DNA of 47,709 nucleotides from Bryobacteraceae bacterium (lineage in GTDB: Bacteria; Acidobacteriota; Terriglobia; Bryobacterales; Bryobacteraceae): contig JASHOO010000026.1 in NCBI GenBank assembly GCA_030041035.1, positions 1-47,709 of the forward strand. The letters run 5' to 3'. Position 1 is the first letter of the stretch. Each line of letters begins with the position of its first letter. This document shows, piece by piece, positions 42,023-47,709 of this stretch. Both the position numbers and the translations under genes were made by a program. The notes below the pieces were generated by a model, which saw nothing but the letters and a program-made list of their open reading frames with translations, did no database searches and was not told the origin of the DNA.

Positions 42023-42280
42023 TCAGACCGTAACACCCATGGCCTGTAGCTCTTTTTGTAAATGATTGACAGACTTGAGGTTAGGAATCACCTCCGGACG
42101 GAATTGAACGCCGAATTCAACTTCCACCGCCAGCACCGCCTGCAGGTGGCCGTAAGAATCCCAGGCCTCGATGCTGCCCTGGGCAAGATCGGGCGTTACC
42201 TGTTCCAGAGGGATGTCGAAGACGTCAGCCAGCACTGAGCGCAGCCGTTCGGGGGTGGTTGGGGACTCTGGGGGGTGCAT
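42023..42280 (-). CDS. Acyl carrier protein
   Basis: An 85-residue carrier protein starting at ATG 42280; the longer frame upstream enters the FkbH gene and is not used. The phosphopantetheine site is IEAWDSYGHLQAVL with Ser42; most housekeeping ACPs have DSL, so this is a specialised type (DSYG also occurs in FkbH-linked ACPs). Helix 3 region VIPNLKSVNHLQKELQ is normal. It lies 49 bp after the FkbH-like gene and 8 bp before the VOC gene. Its likely loader is the neighbouring FkbH protein, which in other systems puts a glyceryl group from 1,3-bisphosphoglycerate on an ACP. Confidence 0.88.
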   Translation of the reverse strand: MHPPESPTTPERLRSVLADVFDIPLEQVTPDLAQGSIEAWDSYGHLQAVLAVEVEFGVQFRPEVIPNLKSVNHLQKELQAMGVTV

Positions 42281-42329
42281 GCAATCCAAACTGAATATTA
42301 TACCTTGAGTCAGCTGCCGCCCCGCTAAT

Positions 42330-44231
42330 TCACTGCCCGGAACCGGCAATGGCAATCCAATGCGGCTTCGCAGGCAGGTTCCTGGATAGATCCATGGCAA
42401 ACAGTTCGCGCGAGCCAGCATCTGGAGTTTCTACGCGTTCGAAGCCGTGTGATCGGTAGAAATTGGCGCAAGGGGCGTTTTTCGCGGTTGGAATGAACTC
42501 CCCGCGCAAAACGGGAGCGCCATGCGCTCTCGCCGCTTCCGCAACATGCCAGAGCAGAGCGGTTTCCACGCCGCGCCCGATCACGCGGCAGGACAGCACG
42601 AACGTATCGATGCGGCACTGGCCCGGTTCCATCACACCGAGCGCCACCCCGACCACGCCGCCATCTCCAAACCGGTCGCGGTATCGCAGAGCAACCGCGA
42701 TATTACCCGGCTGGCGGGCAATCCCCTCGATTTCGGCTGCCGAGTGACGTCTGGTTGTCAGGTTGAATTGATTGGTCTTCGCCAACAATTGCACGGTCCG
42801 GCTGAGCGGCGCGTCTAACGCGCTGATGGGAGTGCAATGAATCTCCAAAGAACTCAGAAACTCCTCGCGTGACCCTGCGTCGCTCTCCAACTGTGCCCGT
42901 TTTGCCTGAGCGCGATAGTCGGCAGCCCTCTCCCGATCCTCATGGGTGATCTGGAGGGCATCGAAGGCGCCGGAAGATTCCAGAGCCTCGATGGTGCGCC
43001 ACGGCTCGCCTTTGGGCGCCTCGATGACCAACACCTCCGGAAGTTGTTGCCGGACCGCAGCGCATTCCACCGGGTTGTCGTCCACGAAAACAAATGAATC
43101 CAACCCTAGCGAAAGGCGGCCGGCCAGTTCGCGGAGGGCCGTGGACTTTTCCTCCCAGCCGATCTTTACCGCGGCAAAGTCCGCCATAGAGATACCCAGA
43201 TCGGGCGCCCGTTTCTGAAAAGCCTCCTCAACGTCGGCCGGATTGTTTTTCGAGGCAATAGTCACGAGTACGCCCCGCCCGGTCATCCGCCTCAGATATT
43301 TTTGGTATTCCAGGTAGCCGTTGCCCGGGGAGGTCGCACCGGTCTGAATGCCCTCGGGTCCATCTTCGCCGAGTATGGCTCCCCACAAGGTGTCATCCAG
43401 ATCGGTGCATACGACCTTGCGGGGAGGGAAATAAAGGGCTCGAATGGCACGGACCAGTCCTCGCGTGTAGTGTTCGAAGAACTCGGGCGCGACAGCCAGC
43501 CGCGACAAATAGAACATACGCTGGTCACGCCAGCGCGATCGGCCATAGCGCGCAGCCAGGCGATCCACGTCGAAATAGACAGCGTCGCCAATCTGGCGGC
43601 AGGCTTCCCGCAGAGCCTGGTTGAGAGCCTCCACCGAGCGCGATTCCCCGCACGGCAAGTTGGCGTCGGCGATATCGCCGCCGGCCGGCGGATCGGGTAT
43701 GCACATTCCCTGCACCACAATGCGGGCCTTCGAGTTCCTTCGAAAACTCTGCAGCAGGCCGGTGGCAAAGCGGGCAGCCGTGGCACCGTCAACGGCGTCG
43801 CTGCCCGCGTTCGGTGCGGTGTTAGCCAAGTCACTCAGATCGCCGAGGAAAAGCACCAAATCCGGATTGAACCGGCACAGCGCGCCATCCGGATTGGTGA
43901 GGTCGTCAATAAAACTGCCGTAACCGCCCATTGAGACGTCCAGCCATAATCCGCCAAGGGCTGCCTGCACAACAAGATAGGGCTGGAACGTTTCAATCGT
44001 TACGGAGCGCGCTAGATAGGTCCTGAGGTGCTTCAGTCCAGCGTGTCCTGCCTTCTCCGCACTCAAACCACGCAAACGCGCTGCGGCAAAGGCATAGTCG
44101 GCCGGGCGATTGGAAATCTCCAACAGGCTCCGCAGGCAGCCAATCAACCGCAGCGCATCGCCTTGAGCGGCGCTTTCCTTCGCCACTCCCCGTAGTTGTG
44201 CGGGTTCGGCTCTTCCGGTGCTAGGTTGCAT
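42330..44231 (-). CDS. FkbH-like HAD phosphatase/acyl-transfer protein 1
   Basis: A 633-residue protein from ATG 44231 (ribosome site AAAGGGAG). N-terminal ~270 residues form the SGNH-like or regulatory part (PDLVLFLGDLSD). The HAD (IIIC) domain begins with CTDLDDTLWGAILGEDG (Asp277 region), then TIASKNNP and FVFVDDNPVEC. The last ~150 residues are GNAT-like, with KTNQFNLTTRR and FVLSCRVIGRGVE (Cys ~548). FkbH proteins take 1,3-bisphosphoglycerate, dephosphorylate it and load the glyceryl unit on ACP. The ACP two genes' worth of sequence downstream supports that role here. It overlaps the acyltransferase gene upstream by 11 bp. All motifs are intact. Confidence 0.9.
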   Translation of the reverse strand: MQPSTGRAEPAQLRGVAKESAAQGDALRLIGCLRSLLEISNRPADYAFAAARLRGLSAEKAGHAGLKHLRTYLARSVTIETFQPYLVVQAALGGLWLDVSMGGYGSFIDDLTNPDGALCRFNPDLVLFLGDLSDLANTAPNAGSDAVDGATAARFATGLLQSFRRNSKARIVVQGMCIPDPPAGGDIADANLPCGESRSVEALNQALREACRQIGDAVYFDVDRLAARYGRSRWRDQRMFYLSRLAVAPEFFEHYTRGLVRAIRALYFPPRKVVCTDLDDTLWGAILGEDGPEGIQTGATSPGNGYLEYQKYLRRMTGRGVLVTIASKNNPADVEEAFQKRAPDLGISMADFAAVKIGWEEKSTALRELAGRLSLGLDSFVFVDDNPVECAAVRQQLPEVLVIEAPKGEPWRTIEALESSGAFDALQITHEDRERAADYRAQAKRAQLESDAGSREEFLSSLEIHCTPISALDAPLSRTVQLLAKTNQFNLTTRRHSAAEIEGIARQPGNIAVALRYRDRFGDGGVVGVALGVMEPGQCRIDTFVLSCRVIGRGVETALLWHVAEAARAHGAPVLRGEFIPTAKNAPCANFYRSHGFERVETPDAGSRELFAMDLSRNLPAKPHWIAIAGSGQ

Positions 44232-44802
44232 CCGCTCCCTTTGCGGCCCCGTCAGCACCTTGCGGGGCCATGACGATGCGTCCCGGAACGCCCATCACCG
44301 TAGCGCCCGGCGGCACGGAGGTCATGACCAGGGTGTTGGCGGCGATCTTAGCTCCGTCTCCAATGGTGATTTTGCCGATCAGCGTTGCACCCGTGCCGAT
44401 GAAGACGCGGTTGCCGATCCGTGGTACCCCTTTCCTGCCGCCGGCGGAAGCTCCGATGGTCACGTGATGCGCGATATCGCACTGCTCGCCGATAACGACA
44501 TCGGGATGCAAATGAACGCCACCGCTATGACCGATGTGCAACCCCGAGCCGATGTCCGCGGAGGGATCGAGGCGCATCTGTAAGAACGCTTCGAAAAAAG
44601 TGTACACCAGCAGATAGGGCGGGCGCAAAATTACGAAAACCTTTATTTTGTTCTTCTTATAGAGCCAGTGCCCGAAGCGGTACCAGAAGATTGCCCAAAG
44701 CGGGGGCGCAAACATGAGGCGGTACCAGGGGCCCTGGTATCGTTCAAGATCGAGCCTGAACTCATGCCACATGAATCGCGTACCCGTTCGACATCCAACC
44801 AT
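44221..44802 (-). CDS. Left-handed beta-helix acyltransferase (serine O-acetyltransferase-like)
   Basis: A 193-residue hexapeptide-repeat transferase. Residues ~80-180 hold the repeats (DIGSGLHIGHSGGVHLHPDVVIGE, VTIGASAGGRKGVPRIGN, GVPGRIV), most like CysE, including the active-site-type His in GLHIGHSGG. The N-terminal ~70 residues (GPWYRLMFAPPLWAIFWYRFGHWLY) are unusually hydrophobic and may anchor it to the membrane. In sugar loci such enzymes O- or N-acylate sugars. If the FkbH/ACP pair makes a carrier-bound acid, this enzyme is the best candidate to move it to the sugar; plain acetyl-CoA use is as likely. An alternative start is ATG 44772. Confidence 0.9.
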   Translation of the reverse strand: MVGCRTGTRFMWHEFRLDLERYQGPWYRLMFAPPLWAIFWYRFGHWLYKKNKIKVFVILRPPYLLVYTFFEAFLQMRLDPSADIGSGLHIGHSGGVHLHPDVVIGEQCDIAHHVTIGASAGGRKGVPRIGNRVFIGTGATLIGKITIGDGAKIAANTLVMTSVPPGATVMGVPGRIVMAPQGADGAAKGADAT

Positions 44803-44874
44803 TTTAGATGGACCCGCGGCGCTTTTCAGGGGGCTTGCTTCAACAATCCCCAGTTCTGAGATGGGGATTCTGAC

Positions 44875-45501
44875 TCAAAGCCATCCGCGGAAGAAATAAT
44901 AGAGGATCTTGACTGTTTCGACTGACTCGTCCAGGAACACCCACCAGCGGTACGACCAGCGACTCGCGCGTTTCTCGGCATCCGGAATCGGCAAGGTCCG
45001 GACGGTTAGACCGGCACGCCGGAATGCGCGCAATGCCCGGAACATATGGTAATCACTGGTGAGCAGGATTTTGGTCCGCCGATCTTCGGCGAGAAGACGG
45101 TAAACTTCCAGGGCGTTTTCACGGGTCGTCCGGGAATGCGTCTCCAATTTCATGAGGTTTTGGGGAACGCCCTGAAACGTTAGAAAATCGGCCATGCTTT
45201 CAGAAACCCCGGCTCCACTCAGGACGATCTCGCGGATACCTCCTTCCCTATACGCTCGCAGAGCATAAACGGCCCGCCAGTAGGAATCCTCTCCAATGAT
45301 GTCTTTCTCCAACTGGGAGCCTCCCAGCACAATGAGGATCTCGCCATTTGAGTTATACTCCCGACCGGCCAGCAAGCGGCCGTACCAGGGGACCAGTGGC
45401 GTGGCGGTGACCAACAGGACCACGAGGCCGAGCGCCGAAAGCAGACGGGAGAGTGTCGTCAGCAGGAAGCGACCGAGTACCTGATTGGGCGTAGAACCCA
45501 T
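44875..45501 (-). CDS. YdcF/SanA-like membrane protein (DUF218)
   Basis: A 208-residue protein with one or two N-terminal helices (LLSALGLVVLLVTATPLVPWYGRLL) and a DUF218 domain: ILIVLGGS, REIVLSGAG, THSRTTRENALEVYRLL and ILLTSDYHMFRALRAFRRAG. The family (ElyC, SanA, YdcF) acts at the cell envelope, in some cases on undecaprenyl-carrier metabolism; its exact reaction is not established. It follows the second FkbH gene by 7 bp. A role in recycling or sensing the lipid carrier during polysaccharide export would suit the operon. Confidence 0.88.
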   Translation of the reverse strand: MGSTPNQVLGRFLLTTLSRLLSALGLVVLLVTATPLVPWYGRLLAGREYNSNGEILIVLGGSQLEKDIIGEDSYWRAVYALRAYREGGIREIVLSGAGVSESMADFLTFQGVPQNLMKLETHSRTTRENALEVYRLLAEDRRTKILLTSDYHMFRALRAFRRAGLTVRTLPIPDAEKRASRWSYRWWVFLDESVETVKILYYFFRGWL

Positions 45502-45508
45502 CTGCCGG

Positions 45509-47269
45509 TCAGGAAGTTGGTGAGGGCGGCGTCACAGTGGCTAGAGTGGAGGGTTCGGCCGGATGCAGCGCAGGTGAGTTTTTCTCGAACTCTTGGCGGG
45601 AAATCAGGCAAGGGGATTCGAGTGGACGTCCCAGAAGCGATGCCACAAATCCGGCGAACGGCGCATTCCGCGAGTTGGCTTGGAAGTTCAGCAGAACCTC
45701 CTGCACGCCACACTTGTCGAAGACTTCCTGGAGAGTGCGATGTTCAATTCGCCTGGAAAAAGCCCGGCAACTCATGACCCAAACGTCCATGCAAAACCGT
45801 GCGCCTTGCTGGCGCCCTGCCAAGGCCGCGATTTTGCCGAGTGGTCCGTATTTGTCCTGGTACTGCACCAACAAAATCCGTGTGTCGCCCTGTGCAGCGT
45901 AGGCCAGCCATTCCGCTTCTGCGAACCGCCGCCCGTTCAGGTTGAATTGATTGGTCTTGTTGATCAACTCGAGCGCTCGCGGATCCGGGGGATCCTTCTG
46001 CCAGGAAAATGTGACCCTTCCGCCGGCCCTTTCGAGAAATTCGTCCACAGGGGCGCCGGACTGGCCGCTGTCCTGCCGGATGCGCGCAGCCGCTCGCAGA
46101 CTCACGCTGCGAATGCGATCCTCTTCATTGATGGAAACCTTGCCAAAGAGATCGCGCAGGCGGCTCAAAAGACGGTAGACCTCGTCTGGATCGTTCTTGG
46201 GAAATAGAATGCATTCGATATCCGGATGTGCGAGATGCACTTCGTCCAGCTCCATAGGGCTGTCATCAATGAAGACCACACTGTCCGGTGTAACATTCCA
46301 GCTCCTGAGAACGCGGGAGACCGATGCTGACTTGGGGCCCCAGTTCACTTCAACAGGGAAAAAGTCCCCGCTCTTCGCAATAATGTCAGGCCGCTCGAAC
46401 ACCCGCTCGACGACACCCGGATCGTTCTTTGACGCGATTCCCAGCAATACGCCCGATTGACCCAAAGACCGGAGGAGTTGCTGGTACAGGCCATGAACTT
46501 GGGCGTGATGATCCAAGTCCCACGCCACGTTCTCGGCTCCCTCGTCGCCGGCAATGCCGCGCCACAGTGTGTCATCGAGATCGGTAATCAAGCCTTTCTT
46601 AGGCGTCCGCGGGACCACCAACCGGGTGAGTAGCGATGCCAGTGCGTCAGCGTGGGAAATGCGGTAGGGAAAACCCGTACTCAGTTCGCTTTTCAAATCG
46701 TGCCGCGAAGCCATGGGTGACACGCGGTCGAGCGCGCCCAGGTTGACGACGCCCACGCCTCGAGTGGCTGACAGTCCGGCGGCCAACCGCGCCAGGGTCT
46801 CGGCTATCTGAGTCTCGAAATGGCCGGCTTGCCAGGTGGGCTCGAATGATACGGGAGGAACTGGCAGGGTCGGCAGGCTGACTGCCACAGGCATGCTAGC
46901 GGTTAAGGGCTCGATGAATCGGGGCCATCGGTCCGCATTGGCCGCGACGTCGGCGAGGATCTCAGGCAGGATCTCCGGGTCCCAGCCGGCCAACCTGCGT
47001 GTTCCCAGGCGAGCGTCAAAATCCGACCACTCCAGGGCAAGAATGCAAGCGTCGAGTTCCTGCCAGGACGCCCCTCGAAGCGTGCCTTCCACATCGTCAT
47101 AGAGCCCGGTAGTGACCACCACGGTCCGGTCTGGCATTGCGGTAGCAATATGTGCCCTCAGAAAATCGGCGAGATGCAGCGGGGTAAACCCACAGCAGAG
47201 TGACACCCGAAAAGGTTTGGCCGACGAGGGAATTCGCTGGCAAATCCGCAAAGCCTCCATCAGCTTCAT
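45509..47269 (-). CDS. FkbH-like HAD phosphatase/acyl-transfer protein 2
   Basis: A 586-residue FkbH-type protein and the first gene of the nine-gene operon. The HAD domain starts LITDLDDTLWRGIAGDEG (Asp ~230), then GIASKNDP and VVFIDDSPMELDEV. The GNAT-like C-terminus has KTNQFNLNGRR and WVMSCRAFSRRIEHRTL, with the conserved SCR and the NSRNAPFAGF stretch, then a low-complexity Pro/Ser tail. It is much diverged from the copy at 42330, so the two probably load different acids or carriers. The frame stays open to 47464, but that would overlap the divergent GNAT gene; the start near ATG 47269 (or 47260) gives an FkbH-like N-terminus (FRVSLCCGFTPLHLADFL). Confidence 0.88.
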   Translation of the reverse strand: MKLMEALRICQRIPSSAKPFRVSLCCGFTPLHLADFLRAHIATAMPDRTVVVTTGLYDDVEGTLRGASWQELDACILALEWSDFDARLGTRRLAGWDPEILPEILADVAANADRWPRFIEPLTASMPVAVSLPTLPVPPVSFEPTWQAGHFETQIAETLARLAAGLSATRGVGVVNLGALDRVSPMASRHDLKSELSTGFPYRISHADALASLLTRLVVPRTPKKGLITDLDDTLWRGIAGDEGAENVAWDLDHHAQVHGLYQQLLRSLGQSGVLLGIASKNDPGVVERVFERPDIIAKSGDFFPVEVNWGPKSASVSRVLRSWNVTPDSVVFIDDSPMELDEVHLAHPDIECILFPKNDPDEVYRLLSRLRDLFGKVSINEEDRIRSVSLRAAARIRQDSGQSGAPVDEFLERAGGRVTFSWQKDPPDPRALELINKTNQFNLNGRRFAEAEWLAYAAQGDTRILLVQYQDKYGPLGKIAALAGRQQGARFCMDVWVMSCRAFSRRIEHRTLQEVFDKCGVQEVLLNFQANSRNAPFAGFVASLLGRPLESPCLISRQEFEKNSPALHPAEPSTLATVTPPSPTS

Positions 47270-47417
47270 AGCTTCGGATATCCGGCCACCACCGGCGCAT
47301 AAAGGCTCTTCGAGGCCATCGGTGTGCCGCACCACTGGCGCACGCCGTGTTCGTGTGGGGGTTTGGCGCTTTGAGTCATAATGGTGGCTGCGTCTGCCAG
47401 CAAACGACCACGATACC

Positions 47418-47709
47418 ATGGTGAAACCAACGATCCGGGTTCGCCCGGTTCGCGACGATGACATCGAATTCCTCTGCCAGTTCTTGCATCAATACATGGA
47501 CCCGAGCCTCAGCGCGCAGCGGTTCCACCGGCTGTTTACCTACACTTGGATGGCCGAGAAACCGGACCGAGGCTTCGTTCTGAGCGACGGCGACCGCATC
47601 GTTGGGTTCCTCGGCACGGTATATGCCGACCGGACCGTGCAAGACCAGCCCGTACGCTTCTGCAATCTATCGAGCTGGTACGTTTTGCCGGAGTACCGAA
47701 ACCACAGCC
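47418..47709 (+). CDS. GNAT-type N-acetyltransferase (partial, C-terminus outside window)
   Basis: 97 codons from ATG 47418 to the right edge. The start MVKPTIRVRPVRDDDIEFLCQF is the usual first strand and helix of a GNAT domain; GFVLSDGDRIVGFLGTVYADR and NLSSWYVLPEYRNH (start of the acetyl-CoA-binding motif A) follow. It would transfer an acyl group to an amine. It is divergent from the FkbH operon with ~150 bp between starts, so it may belong to a neighbouring transcript of the same polysaccharide locus. No ribosome site is obvious. Confidence 0.8.
   Translation, partial: MVKPTIRVRPVRDDDIEFLCQFLHQYMDPSLSAQRFHRLFTYTWMAEKPDRGFVLSDGDRIVGFLGTVYADRTVQDQPVRFCNLSSWYVLPEYRNHS

Noticed and set aside
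47270-47417. TGGTCGTTTGCTGGCA upstream of the FkbH operon as a sigma54 promoter
   Set aside because: GG-N10-GC spacing is met but TTGC is not, and the start of the operon is uncertain; too weak to annotate.

Overview
The window reads as a high-GC chromosome segment of an acidobacterium of the Solibacter/Bryobacterales type. The strongest pointer is the 975-residue SBBP-repeat protein at 7767-10694, whose last ~230 residues look like the C-terminal domain named from Solibacter (TIGR03437 type). Lipid A genes, a secretin, a TonB protein and an exosortase show a didermic cell. I see no rRNA, tRNA, CRISPR array, insertion sequence or phage gene.

Layout. 1-4515 (minus strand): a secretin fused to a C-terminal cohesin-like domain, two GspG-like pseudopilins, and, behind its own sigma54-like promoter, a secreted protein cut by the window edge. 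4660-16139: mostly housekeeping genes (smpB-pepA, a 3-hydroxyacyl-CoA dehydrogenase, the SBBP protein, a cupin, glgC, a TraB/GumN protein, a sodium:solute symporter with a 46-residue coupled membrane peptide, a methyltransferase). 16167-20474 (minus): a beta-barrel protein, a hybrid histidine kinase with almost no sensor region, an M20 peptidase and a zinc-ribbon/DUF2007 protein. 20510-24582 (plus): fabZ-lpxA-lpxI-Gfo/Idh oxidoreductase-tonB, a lipid A/envelope operon.

24605-47709 is an exopolysaccharide/exosortase region. Minus strand 24605-30059: exosortase, EpsI, an alpha/beta hydrolase and a stand-alone A-T-TE NRPS-like enzyme whose thioesterase nucleophile is Cys instead of Ser. Plus strand 30507-34588: Wzz-type chain-length protein, secretion ATPase, BY-type tyrosine kinase and a small XRE regulator, resembling the conserved part of PEP-CTERM/XrtA exopolysaccharide loci. 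Then come a DegT aminotransferase, a polysaccharide deacetylase and a GT2 glycosyltransferase. Finally there is a tight nine-gene minus-strand operon from 47269 to 37894: FkbH-like protein, YdcF-like protein, left-handed beta-helix acyltransferase, a second FkbH-like protein, acyl carrier protein, VOC protein, polysaccharide deacetylase, PIG-L deacetylase with a PqqD-like N-terminus, and a GT4 glycosyltransferase.

My reading is that the right half makes, trims, decorates and exports a surface polysaccharide and attaches or processes exosortase substrates. The most interesting proposal is that the two FkbH proteins and the carrier protein form a three-carbon (glyceryl-type) acyl-loading module that decorates this polysaccharide. 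Sigma54-like -24/-12 motifs occur before the exosortase, the chain-length gene, the SBBP gene and the left-edge secreted gene, suggesting a shared regulon. These functional links are inference from motifs and gene order.
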